DNA of 64,000 nt from Herbaspirillum sp. ST 5-3. Lineage in GTDB: Bacteria; Pseudomonadota; Gammaproteobacteria; Burkholderiales; Burkholderiaceae_D. A model generated the notes under the pieces. The model saw only the letters and a list, made by a program, of their open reading frames with translations, was not told the origin of the DNA and did no database searches. The translations under genes were made by a program, and so were the position numbers. Of this stretch, positions 51,056 to 59,260 are shown one piece after another (position 1 is the stretch's first letter; each line of letters opens with the position of its first letter). The stretch is from NCBI RefSeq assembly GCF_004804275.1, contig NZ_STGI01000014.1, positions 62,001 to 126,000 on the forward strand, read 5' to 3'.

Positions 51056-51544
51056 ATGAAATATTCAGTATTGCTCGCGGCGCTTGTCGCTACGTTGACA
51101 CTAGGCGCGTGCGAAAAGAAAGGCGCGGACACTGCTGGCGCTGGCACGGGTGCGACCAGTTCGGGCAGCACCGCCGGGACCTCCAGCGGAACCGCAGGCT
51201 CTACCGGATCGACGGGCAGCACGACGGGCAGCACCGCCGCCGGCGGCACGGGTACACCCGGAAGCACCAGCGAGAGCACGCCAGGTGCAGCTGGCGCCAC
51301 AGGAAGCACTCCGGGCGGCGCTGCGGGTTCGACCAGCACTACGCCGGGTTCAAGCAGCGGCGAAACGGGTGGCGCGGCCGGAGGCTCGACCGGCGGAACG
51401 AGCGGCACGAGCGGAACGGCGGGAAGCACAACCGGCGGCACGAGTGGCGCGACCGGTACCATGGGCGGCCCCAGTGGCACTAGCGAAAGCACGACGGGTG
51501 GAACGAGCGGCAGCACGACCACGCCGGGCGGCACATCCAAGTAA
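51056..51544 (+). CDS. Low-complexity Gly/Ser/Thr-rich lipoprotein
   Basis: 162 residues from the ATG at 51056. Lipoprotein signal with lipobox LTLGAC (Cys at 19). After Cys the mature protein is almost wholly Gly, Ser, Thr, Ala and Pro in irregular runs of GGT, TSG, GST and similar blocks; charged residues are nearly absent. The DNA is GC-rich with many GGCAGCACC-like units, so replication slippage probably drove its growth. GAGAGGAA precedes the start. Location would be the outer membrane or periplasm. Divergent from the cache diguanylate cyclase. A stalk or spacer role is conceivable; no family is recognised. Confidence 0.7.
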   Translation: MKYSVLLAALVATLTLGACEKKGADTAGAGTGATSSGSTAGTSSGTAGSTGSTGSTTGSTAAGGTGTPGSTSESTPGAAGATGSTPGGAAGSTSTTPGSSSGETGGAAGGSTGGTSGTSGTAGSTTGGTSGATGTMGGPSGTSESTTGGTSGSTTTPGGTSK

Positions 51545-51612
51545 TCGGTCGACCTGACCAGCGCAGCGCAGCGCAACTGCGGTATAGCCCGGTTGCGCTG
51601 CCTTTATTCCTT

Positions 51613-52536
51613 TCACCCTTCAGCTGGCCGCTTGTCGCGTTTGTCGCGCCTGGCAAGCGTGACCGGCTCGATGCGCAACTCGCCACGCAGCATCGGCTTG
51701 ACAAGAATCTTGTAGGTATCGACATCGAAAGTGCGTTGTGCGGCACGGCTGATTTTCTGCGCCCCTTTGGCCTGGTCGATGGAGCCGACATAGAACCAGT
51801 GATCGATGACGTGGGTCTGCTTCCAGCCATCGCATTCTTCCACGATGCCCATGGGCCCGTCATAGGGCCAGATCACGATACGCATTTCCTCCAGCGCCGT
51901 CCTCAGGCGCAGATAGTGCGCATCAGTGGATTCCGCGCCGACGCACGCGCCGAGGCAGCGTGAAATCTGGCGCGCAAAGCAGGCCCGCCCATGCGTTGCG
52001 GTTTCCAGTCCCGTCATCGCGGGACACAACATCTCCGCATCCACAATCTCCCGCAGTTTTTCCAGCGCGGCCTTGCGTGTCGCAAACAATCCGTACAGGT
52101 CGGCCGTTTTCGCGAAGTCGTGGTCGCGTGCATAAACGACTTCGGGCGCCGACGTCACGTCCTGTCCCAGGTGCAGCGTGCACATCTCGCGCGTGCGGCG
52201 CAGCTTCTTGTTGTGCAAGGGCTGCAGTTCCTTGATCAGGCGCGACTCCAGCAGGAGTGCGCCGATATCGCCGGCAGTGCGGCGAAATTCCACGTAGCGG
52301 CTTGCCCGCAGCATGCGCGCTTCTTCCGGTGTGCGCAGGTGCGATAGCACGCGGCTGCGAATGTTGACACTCTTGCCAACATACAGAGGCCTGTCCTGCT
52401 CATCGCGAAAAATGTAGATGCCCGGTTTTGACGGCAAAGCATCGAGGCTGGCGCGGTCGATGTGATGCGGGTAGGCGAAGGCGTCGGCGGGATCGGGCTT
52501 GATCACCAGGCCGACGGAAGTGATGCGCGCTTGCAT
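51613..52536 (-). CDS. cho: Excinuclease Cho (UvrC-like GIY-YIG nuclease)
   Basis: 307 residues. N-terminal GIY-YIG nuclease (LPSKPGIYIFRDEQDRPLYVGKSVNIRSRVLSHL; core GIYIF...YVGKS), followed by a UvrC-type middle part with GRACFARQISRCLGACVG and no UvrB-binding or helix-hairpin-helix tail. This is the Cho (UvrC homologue) arrangement, which makes the 3' incision at bulky lesions in the UvrABC pathway. The LexA box at 52586-52605 is about 50 bases upstream of the ATG, so the gene is expected to be SOS-induced, as in E. coli. C-terminal 40 residues are basic and possibly disordered. Confidence 0.88.
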   Translation of the reverse strand: MQARITSVGLVIKPDPADAFAYPHHIDRASLDALPSKPGIYIFRDEQDRPLYVGKSVNIRSRVLSHLRTPEEARMLRASRYVEFRRTAGDIGALLLESRLIKELQPLHNKKLRRTREMCTLHLGQDVTSAPEVVYARDHDFAKTADLYGLFATRKAALEKLREIVDAEMLCPAMTGLETATHGRACFARQISRCLGACVGAESTDAHYLRLRTALEEMRIVIWPYDGPMGIVEECDGWKQTHVIDHWFYVGSIDQAKGAQKISRAAQRTFDVDTYKILVKPMLRGELRIEPVTLARRDKRDKRPAEG

Positions 52537-52585
52537 GAAATCTGTTCTTTACATTACGAATTTGTACTAAGAGGCATCCTTGCAA

Positions 52586-52605
52586 TACTGTATATTTATA
52601 CAGTA
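52586..52605. promoter_or_regulatory. LexA (SOS) box
   Basis: TACTGTATATTTATACAGTA, a near-perfect match to the gammaproteobacterial and betaproteobacterial LexA consensus with a single asymmetric position. It lies 50 bases upstream of cho (minus strand) and 313 bases upstream of imuA (plus strand), and probably controls both; the distance to imuA is enlarged by an inserted element. Confidence 0.92.
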
Positions 52606-52625
52606 TAAATAACAGAATACATCTC

Positions 52626-52893
52626 AGAACCTGTTTAGTGTCTTTTTGGCAGGCGCGCAGCCGCCTGAGCCGGCCGAATACTAGGCGCGGCGACGCGACG
52701 TAGCGGTGCTACGGCAAGGAGCCGCAACAACGTAGGCGGCCAGCTCAGGAGGCTGCCCGGAGGGTTCTGCCGGAAGGGCGCATTGCGGCGTTGCGCCGCT
52801 TGCACAGACGCCCAGTCTGAGCCGCGCGGCGCGCCTTGCACTGCATCCCTTCCCGGTAGAACGCGCCTGCCAAAAAGACACTAAACAGGTTCT
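52626..52893. mobile_element. 268-bp inverted-repeat element (MITE-like) between the LexA box and imuA
   Basis: Perfect 32-base terminal inverted repeats: AGAACCTGTTTAGTGTCTTT and on to 52657, mirrored at 52862-52893. Inner inverted pairs occur as well (CCTGAGCCGGCC with GGCCAGCTCAGG, one mismatch; CGTAGC-GGT-GCTACG). The element has no convincing gene of its own and is more GC-rich than the AT-rich promoter before it. TCA flanks it on both sides, which could be a short target duplication (weak evidence). It has the shape of a non-autonomous transposon relic or a family of intergenic repeats. Confidence 0.8.
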
Positions 52894-52917
52894 CAAAGAA
52901 AGAACTAGGAGGTCCGG

Positions 52918-53700
52918 ATGTCTGCTTTAGTTTCCACCATATCGAAGCCGGATGCGGCGATCCCCTTGCCGCATACGGTCTGGCGCGCCGATCAAATGGG
53001 TTCGTACCAGGCTGCGGCTACCTCTACCGGCCATCGCGCGCTCGATGCTGAATTGCCCAATGGCGGTTGGCCGAGCGCGGTCCTGATCGAATTGCTGTTG
53101 CAGCAAGCCGGAATTGGCGAGATGCACCTGCTGCGCCCCGCCTTGAATTCCATTGCGAAAACCCGCCGCATCGCGCTGGTGCAGCCGCCCCATCTGCCGC
53201 AAGTCGCTGCCTGGACATCGTGGGGGCTGCCCGCCGATCGCCTGCTGTGGGTCAGGACCACGCGCAGCGCCGATGCCTTGTGGTCGGCGGAACAGATCCT
53301 GCGCAACGGCAGTTGCGGCGCCTTGCTGTTCTGGCAATCGCATGTACGGACCGAATCGCTGCGGCGCCTGCATCTGGCCGCGCAAGGCACGGAAATCCTG
53401 TTCTGGATGATGCGCCCGATCGCCTGCGCACAGGATGCCTCGCCCGCGCCGCTGCGGCTGGCGCTGCGTCCTGCCAATGGCGGCATCGACGTCGAGATCG
53501 TCAAGCGGCGCGGCCCGCAGCGGGATGAAGCGCTGCACCTGCGGCTGGACGAGATGCCGTTTTTTTCCTCCTCCATTTTCGGCCCTGCTCCTCAGAGTCT
53601 GGTTGAAAACCGCAGCGAACAAGCTGAATTCCGGCCGGGGAGCGCACGCGCATCAATAGTGCGTCCGGCATCGGAGGTCGAAAATCAGGCTGTGCAGTAG
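52918..53700 (+). CDS. imuA: ImuA, translesion synthesis accessory protein
   Basis: 260 residues. A RecA-like, divergent fold: LDAELPNGGWPSAVLIELL (the P-loop position reads GGWP-type, typical of ImuA with loss of the normal Walker A), followed by HLLRPALNSIAKTRRIALVQPP and WVRTTRSADALWSAEQIL. ImuA works with ImuB and usually DnaE2 in mutagenic lesion bypass. AGGAGG precedes the ATG. Seventeen bases from imuB. The C-terminal 45 residues are low-complexity. Expected to be SOS-induced through the LexA box across the inserted element. Confidence 0.88.
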   Translation: MSALVSTISKPDAAIPLPHTVWRADQMGSYQAAATSTGHRALDAELPNGGWPSAVLIELLLQQAGIGEMHLLRPALNSIAKTRRIALVQPPHLPQVAAWTSWGLPADRLLWVRTTRSADALWSAEQILRNGSCGALLFWQSHVRTESLRRLHLAAQGTEILFWMMRPIACAQDASPAPLRLALRPANGGIDVEIVKRRGPQRDEALHLRLDEMPFFSSSIFGPAPQSLVENRSEQAEFRPGSARASIVRPASEVENQAVQ

Positions 53701-53717
53701 TTTTCGAGCAGACACCC

Positions 53718-55181
53718 ATGCGCACATGGATCGGCGTGCATCTGCCGCTGCTGCCTCTCGAAGCGGTTCGTCCGTGCTGGTCCGATCCGGGCAAGCATGT
53801 TGTCGTCGATCGCGAGCGCGTACTGGTGATGAGCGCGCAAGCCGTTGCCGAAGGCGTGCGTATCGGCATGCGGCGCGGCGGTGTGCAAGCCATCTGCCCC
53901 GATGCGATCCTGCATGAGCATGACCCCGTTCGCGAGCAGGACGCCTTGAACAGCATCGCGCTGGCGCTGTTGCAATACACGCCGGAAGTCACCTTCGCCG
54001 AAGAAGCCAGCCTGCTGCTCGACGTCACTGCCAGCCTGCGCGCATTCGGCGGACGGCTCAAGCTATACCGATTGGTGCGCGCCAGTGTCGGCGTGCTTGG
54101 TTTCACGCCGCGCATCGGCATGGCACCGACTGCACAAGGTGCATGGCTGCTCGCGCGCCATCACACGCGTTCGACATTGCGCCGCACGGTCCGCATGGAG
54201 AGCATGATGCGCTTGCTCGATGCCCTGCCCTGCATGCTGCTGCCGGCCCTCCGGCCGTATGACGAATGGCTGGAGGGGATCGGTTGCCGCACCCTGGGCG
54301 AACTGCGCAAGCTGCCGCGTGCGGGATTGCAGCGCCGTTGCGACAAGAACGTGCTCGATGCGCTCGACCGCGCCTATGGGCAAGCGCCGGAATTGTTCGA
54401 ATGGGTGCAGGCGCCGAAAAGCTTCTCCGCCAATCTGGAACTGCCCGACCGCATCGAACATGCGGAGGCCGCTCTGTTTGCCGCGCGCCGCCTGCTGCAG
54501 CAAATGACCGGCTGGCTGGTGGCGCAGCAATTGGCGGTGGCGCGCTTCGTGCTGTGGCTGCAGCATGAACGCGGCCGCAGCGCCATTGCGCCCACGCCGA
54601 TCGAGATCGCGCTGGCTGATCCGGTGTGGCATGAAGAACACCTGACCCGTTTGTTGAAGGAACGGCTCGGCCGGATTGAACTGTGCGCGCCGGTGATCGC
54701 GATACGTCTCGAAGCCGCGCAGGTATCGGCCATGCTGCCGCCCACCGAATCGCTGTTCCCCGATCCCGGCGGCACGCCTGCCGATTATCATCGTCTGCTG
54801 GAGTTGCTGACTGCGCGACTGGGCGACCAGAGCGTGCTTACGCCCTCGCCGCGCGCGGATCATCGGCCGGAAATATGCAACGCCTGGGTTCCCGCTGCGG
54901 CGGTGAACCGACCTGCGCCGTCCGTACAGCATCATGCCGAGCGCCCGTTCTGGATACTGGAAACGCCGATTGCGCTGATAGTGCGCGACCATCGCCCGTT
55001 TTACGGTTCGCCGCTGCGAATGATCAAGGGGCCGGAGCGGATTGAGTGCGGCTGGTGGGACGGGAAACTGGTAGTGCGCGATTATTTCATTGCGCAGGGG
55101 CAAACGGCGACCTGCTACTGGATTTACCGGGAGCGGACAGGCGAGGAAATCTGCTGGTTCCTGCACGGCTTGTTTGCGTGA
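53718..55181 (+). CDS. imuB: ImuB, inactive Y-family polymerase
   Basis: 487 residues of the Y-family polymerase fold. Starts MRTWIGVHLPLLPLEAV, in which the usual catalytic Asp of DinB (D-x-D-x-F-F) is absent, consistent with ImuB being a non-catalytic adaptor that recruits ImuC/DnaE2 and the beta clamp. Helix-hairpin-helix segment near GIGCRTLGELRKLPRAGL and little-finger region after. C-terminal FRYGSPL-type segment (VRDHRPFYGSPLRMIKGPERIECGWWDG). Unlike most ImuA-ImuB loci, no dnaE2 gene follows; the next genes are on the opposite strand. Confidence 0.9.
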   Translation: MRTWIGVHLPLLPLEAVRPCWSDPGKHVVVDRERVLVMSAQAVAEGVRIGMRRGGVQAICPDAILHEHDPVREQDALNSIALALLQYTPEVTFAEEASLLLDVTASLRAFGGRLKLYRLVRASVGVLGFTPRIGMAPTAQGAWLLARHHTRSTLRRTVRMESMMRLLDALPCMLLPALRPYDEWLEGIGCRTLGELRKLPRAGLQRRCDKNVLDALDRAYGQAPELFEWVQAPKSFSANLELPDRIEHAEAALFAARRLLQQMTGWLVAQQLAVARFVLWLQHERGRSAIAPTPIEIALADPVWHEEHLTRLLKERLGRIELCAPVIAIRLEAAQVSAMLPPTESLFPDPGGTPADYHRLLELLTARLGDQSVLTPSPRADHRPEICNAWVPAAAVNRPAPSVQHHAERPFWILETPIALIVRDHRPFYGSPLRMIKGPERIECGWWDGKLVVRDYFIAQGQTATCYWIYRERTGEEICWFLHGLFA

Positions 55182-55303
55182 GCAATGCCAGTCTTCGCAG
55201 TAATGTTCCTGCGGATTTTCCGCATGCCATGAAACGCCGTTTTCGCCAGAATAAAGTTGCAGCAGCTTGGTCGAACATCCTTTGTCTTTCGAAGAAAAAA
55301 ACC

Positions 55304-55330
55304 CGGATTCTCGCCTTCGCGACAATGACA
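55304..55330 (-). repeat. dRS3-like short repeat, degenerate
   Basis: On the minus strand GTCATTGTCGCGAAGGCGAG then AATCCGGGT resembles the proteobacterial GTCATTCCCGCGAAAGCGGG-type palindrome (dRS3-like) with several changes. It lies between imuB and the hydrolase gene, together with an A-rich run (55292-55300). Match made by eye; treat as a tentative assignment. Confidence 0.4.
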
Positions 55331-55359
55331 GGGATCCATGCCCCGCTGAGGCCATCCCC

Positions 55360-56169
55360 TCACGCTGGCCCCGGCGGCGCTTCCGGCAATGCGCTTCCCG
55401 GCATGGTCGTGGTCTGCGTCGGTGTATTGCCTTCCCGCTCGCCGAATACCATCTCGGTCATCCAGTTCACGAGCAAGGAGGTATAAGCGCGCTGGCTGCT
55501 TTCATCGGTCAGGCCATGGTCGGCTTCCTTGATGACACGGTAGGTGAGCGAGTGCGCGTGAATGCAGGCGTCGAGATAGCTGGAGATCACGGCGTGCGGT
55601 ATCGTCTTGTCGAATTCCGATTCGATCACCAGCACGTCCCCCTTGAACGCCATGCAGGCCCGCAAGGCCCGGTTCTCGGCGGCAGGCACCAGGCTGCTGC
55701 GATAGGTCCCGAGATCCTGGTCCCTGTGCAACTGGCGCTTGGGTAATTCCCAACCGTTGTCCATGTACAGCGCCGGTACCCGCAAGGCCAGCCACTTCAC
55801 CGAACGCATGGTCGTCAGAATCGCGGCAAGGTAGCCGCCGTAGCTGCTGCCGACGACAGCGATGGTCGATGGGTCCACGAAGCGATGGCTGGCCAGCACA
55901 TCGTAGGCCGCCAGCACATCGCGCAGATTGCTCTCGCGCGATACCGTTTCATATTGCGGGCGAGTATTGCCATGCCCGCGCAGATCGAAGGTCAGGCAGA
56001 CGCAACCCAGTGCCGCGATTTCCCGCGCCCGCGCCAGATACTGCTCCTGGCTGCCGCCCCAGCCATGCACAAACAGCACGCCCGGCAGGCGGGTCCTCGG
56101 CGAAACCATGGTTCCCGAAATATGTCCATCGTCGACAGCGATCTTGATTGCATCTTCAAGAGTTGGCAT
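55360..56169 (-). CDS. Alpha/beta hydrolase
   Basis: 269 residues from the ATG at 56169. Canonical fold: oxyanion HGWGGSQ (about 36-42), nucleophile elbow VVGSSYGGYLAA (Ser in G-S-S-Y-G-G), acidic residue in ESEFDKTIP and His in ADHGLTDE. Resembles the dienelactone hydrolase/prolyl oligopeptidase-like branch of esterases. Starts 14 bases inside the end of the DUF3182 gene, hence translationally coupled. The last 30 residues are Pro/Thr-rich and probably disordered. Substrate unknown. Confidence 0.85.
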   Translation of the reverse strand: MPTLEDAIKIAVDDGHISGTMVSPRTRLPGVLFVHGWGGSQEQYLARAREIAALGCVCLTFDLRGHGNTRPQYETVSRESNLRDVLAAYDVLASHRFVDPSTIAVVGSSYGGYLAAILTTMRSVKWLALRVPALYMDNGWELPKRQLHRDQDLGTYRSSLVPAAENRALRACMAFKGDVLVIESEFDKTIPHAVISSYLDACIHAHSLTYRVIKEADHGLTDESSQRAYTSLLVNWMTEMVFGEREGNTPTQTTTMPGSALPEAPPGPA

Positions 56170-57313
56170 ACGGTTCCAGCCTCGCATATTTCGTGATGGG
56201 GCCGACGCGTTCATCCACGCCCTGGAAATAGATGTCCGCATCGGCCGGCATCACACAGTCAGCCCCATAGATTTCCGTGGTCGATGCGCAGACTGTGTCC
56301 AGCGAGGGATCGTCCCGAAACGCCTCGAACGCCGCGACCTCGGCACCGCTCGCGCCGCCGATACGCCAGGATTGCTCCAGCACTCCGGACTGCCAGCGGC
56401 CATCTTCATCGATACCCTGGGCCACGTCATAATTACAACGCGAGGCGAACATCTCGGGAAAAGATTGCATGACCGCCGCATGGTATTGGCGTGCCTGCGA
56501 GATGGCCGTCAGCATCTGACTTTCCAGCTTCAACCCAAGCAGCGCATCGAAATCCCCGCGCGCCACGATCAGGCGCGAACCGCCGTACACCTCTTCGCCG
56601 GCATTGTTGACGGTCAGCTGCTGCGTGCCGCAATAGGTCACGAGCAAGTCGTCCACGCGGACCTGGCCCACACTCAGCGTCGACACCTCCGGCAGATTCC
56701 GTTCCAGCACCAGCCCGCAACGCGCCACTTCATCCGCATCGAGTGCCTGCAGCCGCGCGTCGAGTTCGCCCGCATCGGCAAGCACCCATTGCCCGAGTCC
56801 GCCGATCCCGCTCGCCACCTTCAGGCGCACCGCACCCTGCTCCAGCAGATGCCGGCCCGCGCTGCGCGCATCCTCCAGCGAAAAGGCGGAAAACCCTGGC
56901 AGCACCACCTCCTGCATGCGCCGCGACAGCTCACGCGACCAGCCATCCGGCGCCCGCGCATGCTCGCCATACAAGGGATGGGTAATCGTCTTGGTCGCGA
57001 TGAACGGAAAAGGCACCACGCCGCCGAACAAATCCTGTTCGCCGCGAACGCCGAGCCGATGCGCATCATCAAGCGTGACAAAGGTGTCGCTTGGCACGAA
57101 ATACAAGGCAGCGGAATAATCGCGCGAAGCATCGTACTCGCCGGCAAACACATACCCCTTGATGGCCGCGAGCCTTTGCGCCAGTGCATGGTAAGTCGCA
57201 CACTCGTGATCGCACAAACTCCGCTGCGCATTGCCGGGATAAACGACGACCAGCCCGGCGCCGGATTGCGCGGCATTGCCCTGCCTGTCGAATGGATGCA
57301 CCGAACCCATCAT
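56156..57313 (-). CDS. DUF3182 family, ATP-grasp-like protein
   Basis: 385 residues; two adjacent ATG codons at 57313 and 57310 are both possible. Contains the DUF3182 signature segments (ATKTITHPLYGEHARAPDGWS, GFSAFSLEDARSAGRHLLE, LKVASGIGGLGQWVLADAGEL, LERNLPEVSTLSVGQV) that look like the ATP-grasp fold (glutathione-synthetase-like). Function of the family is unestablished to my knowledge. It is coupled to the alpha/beta hydrolase after it. A 297-base gap (57314-57610) before the FAN1-like gene is GC-rich without a gene; it presumably holds the two divergent promoters. Confidence 0.82.
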   Translation of the reverse strand: MMGSVHPFDRQGNAAQSGAGLVVVYPGNAQRSLCDHECATYHALAQRLAAIKGYVFAGEYDASRDYSAALYFVPSDTFVTLDDAHRLGVRGEQDLFGGVVPFPFIATKTITHPLYGEHARAPDGWSRELSRRMQEVVLPGFSAFSLEDARSAGRHLLEQGAVRLKVASGIGGLGQWVLADAGELDARLQALDADEVARCGLVLERNLPEVSTLSVGQVRVDDLLVTYCGTQQLTVNNAGEEVYGGSRLIVARGDFDALLGLKLESQMLTAISQARQYHAAVMQSFPEMFASRCNYDVAQGIDEDGRWQSGVLEQSWRIGGASGAEVAAFEAFRDDPSLDTVCASTTEIYGADCVMPADADIYFQGVDERVGPITKYARLEPYANS

Positions 57314-57610
57314 TTCACCTCTATTGGCGCCGAAGCAGTTTCATCACAAACAAGGCGCATGCTTGTCCGCCATTCCCGACCCGAAGCAAAAAACGCGCCG
57401 CGCGAAACCTGTGTTGGCTAGCTTGCCTTCTCGACATTGGCAGGTTGCAAGCTGTCGAATCGGCAAGTTGCGAAGCCGCCAGCGCTTCGTCATAATGCGT
57501 TACGGCATTGCCATCCATCCCAGGGAATCCAGCGTCCCTTCCCTCTTCCTGCACGCGAAAACGAGCTTGTCGAACGATCTTCAGATATCAGCCTGTAGCG
57601 ATTTACCACG

Positions 57611-59260
57611 ATGATCAAGACACTCGACGATCCTTTTTACTATCTGCAAAATTTTCACCAGGTGATCGCGTGGATCAGCGAGCGTTACAGCGACTTGCTG
57701 ACCGATGAGGAGCGCAGCTTTGTCGACATTTTTCCCGGCTTGCCGCAGGCCTCGCGCGCGCTGCTTGTCAGGATGGTCATGCGCAAGGGGAACCTGTTCC
57801 GCGCCAGCAAATTGCGCTACGAGGAAATCGGCTGCACCCGCACCGCCGCGATGCCTCTTGCCGAGCTTGGCTGGATCGACGATCGTCCCTTGCTCACGCT
57901 CGACGAAGTTTTCCATTTGCTGAACAAGGTCGAGATCGCCACTGCCTTCGGCGCCGCCCTGCCCGGCTTGCAGGCACGCAAGGCGGAGCAGCTCGAAGCG
58001 CTGCGCGAGAAATATTCCGAAAGCCGTCATTTCGACACCTGGCATGCCGACATCGATGATTGCGCCTATCGCTTGCTGATCGGCCCGCTGTGCGACCGAC
58101 TGCGCCTCATGTTCTTCGGCAACCTGCATCAGGGCTGGACCGAATTCGTGCTCGCGGACCTGGGCATCTATCGCTACGAGAAGGTCGAGATCTCGGCATC
58201 GTCACGCGGATTCCGCGCGCGGGAGGATGTCGATACCTACATGCACCTGTCCGCGTGCCGCGAACGCTTCGAACAAGGCGAAGCGCCGGAGGATATTCTC
58301 GGGCAGATTCCCGCCGCGATTGCGGCTAACGACTGGCTGGAGCGCCGGCGCGGAAAATTGCTGTTTCAGATTGCGCAGCATTACGAACGCAGCGGCGAAC
58401 TGGCGCAGGCGCTCGAGATCTATTCCGCCTGCCCTTATCCCGGCGCCCGCCTGCGCGCGATCCGCGTGCTGGAGCGTTGCGAGCAATTCGACGCGGCTTT
58501 TTCCCTCGCGAGAACAGCCAAACAGATGCCGGAAGACGAAGCAGAAAGGCAGCAGCTCCTGCGCATTCTGCCGCGTCTGCATCGCAAGCTCGGGCTGCCG
58601 AAAATTCCTGCGACACCAGCCCGAGCCGTGACGCGCATCGACCTGGCCCTGGCGCCGCCCGAAGCTGAATATTCGGTCGAAATGCTGGCCGCCGCGCATC
58701 TCGCGCATCATGACGCACCGGTGTATTACGTGGAAAACACGCTGATCAATTCGCTCTTCGGCCTGCTCTGCTGGGAGGCCGTGTTCGCGGCCGTGCCGGG
58801 CGCTTTCTTCCATCCCTTCCATGCGGGGCCGGCCGATTTGCATAACTCGGATTTCCATCGCCGCCGCGAGAAGGAATTTGCAGCCTGTCTCGCGCAGCTG
58901 GATACCGGCGAATACGTTCAGACGATCAACCGGCACTTCGCGGAAAAGGCAGGCACGCTGTCGCCTTTCGTGTTCTGGGACATACTGGACGCGGAGTTGA
59001 AGGACTTGGCGCTGGCTTGCATTCCCGCGATGCATCTGAAGAAATCCTTCCAGCGCATGCTGCTCGACATCAAGGCCAATCGTGCCGGCTTTCCCGACCT
59101 GATCCAGTTCTGGCTGCGCGAAAACCACTATCGCATGATCGAGGTGAAAGGTCCGGGCGATCGCCTGCAGGACAACCAGATCCGCTGGCTGGACTACTGT
59201 GCGGAGCATGACATGCCGGTCGCCGTCTGCTACGTCCGGTGGGCGGATGAGGAAGCATGA
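57611..59260 (+). CDS. FAN1-like VRR-NUC nuclease
   Basis: 549 residues. The C-terminal VRR-NUC nuclease core has GFPDLIQFW (about 496), then YRMIEVKGPGDRLQDNQ with the E-x-K, and LDYC; the middle part is the helical SAP/TPR-like region (KLLFQIAQHYERSGELAQAL at about 252). This is the layout of FAN1-type nucleases, which cut 5' flaps and interstrand crosslink intermediates. The reading frame overlaps the following Rad3-type helicase by 4 bases. An intact nuclease motif set suggests activity. Confidence 0.88.
   Translation: MIKTLDDPFYYLQNFHQVIAWISERYSDLLTDEERSFVDIFPGLPQASRALLVRMVMRKGNLFRASKLRYEEIGCTRTAAMPLAELGWIDDRPLLTLDEVFHLLNKVEIATAFGAALPGLQARKAEQLEALREKYSESRHFDTWHADIDDCAYRLLIGPLCDRLRLMFFGNLHQGWTEFVLADLGIYRYEKVEISASSRGFRAREDVDTYMHLSACRERFEQGEAPEDILGQIPAAIAANDWLERRRGKLLFQIAQHYERSGELAQALEIYSACPYPGARLRAIRVLERCEQFDAAFSLARTAKQMPEDEAERQQLLRILPRLHRKLGLPKIPATPARAVTRIDLALAPPEAEYSVEMLAAAHLAHHDAPVYYVENTLINSLFGLLCWEAVFAAVPGAFFHPFHAGPADLHNSDFHRRREKEFAACLAQLDTGEYVQTINRHFAEKAGTLSPFVFWDILDAELKDLALACIPAMHLKKSFQRMLLDIKANRAGFPDLIQFWLRENHYRMIEVKGPGDRLQDNQIRWLDYCAEHDMPVAVCYVRWADEEA

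Noticed and set aside
51031-51576. Pro/Val-rich 181-aa open frame opposite the lipoprotein
   Set aside because: It is the mirror of a Gly/Ser/Thr repeat; the plus-strand frame has a lipoprotein signal and ribosome site.
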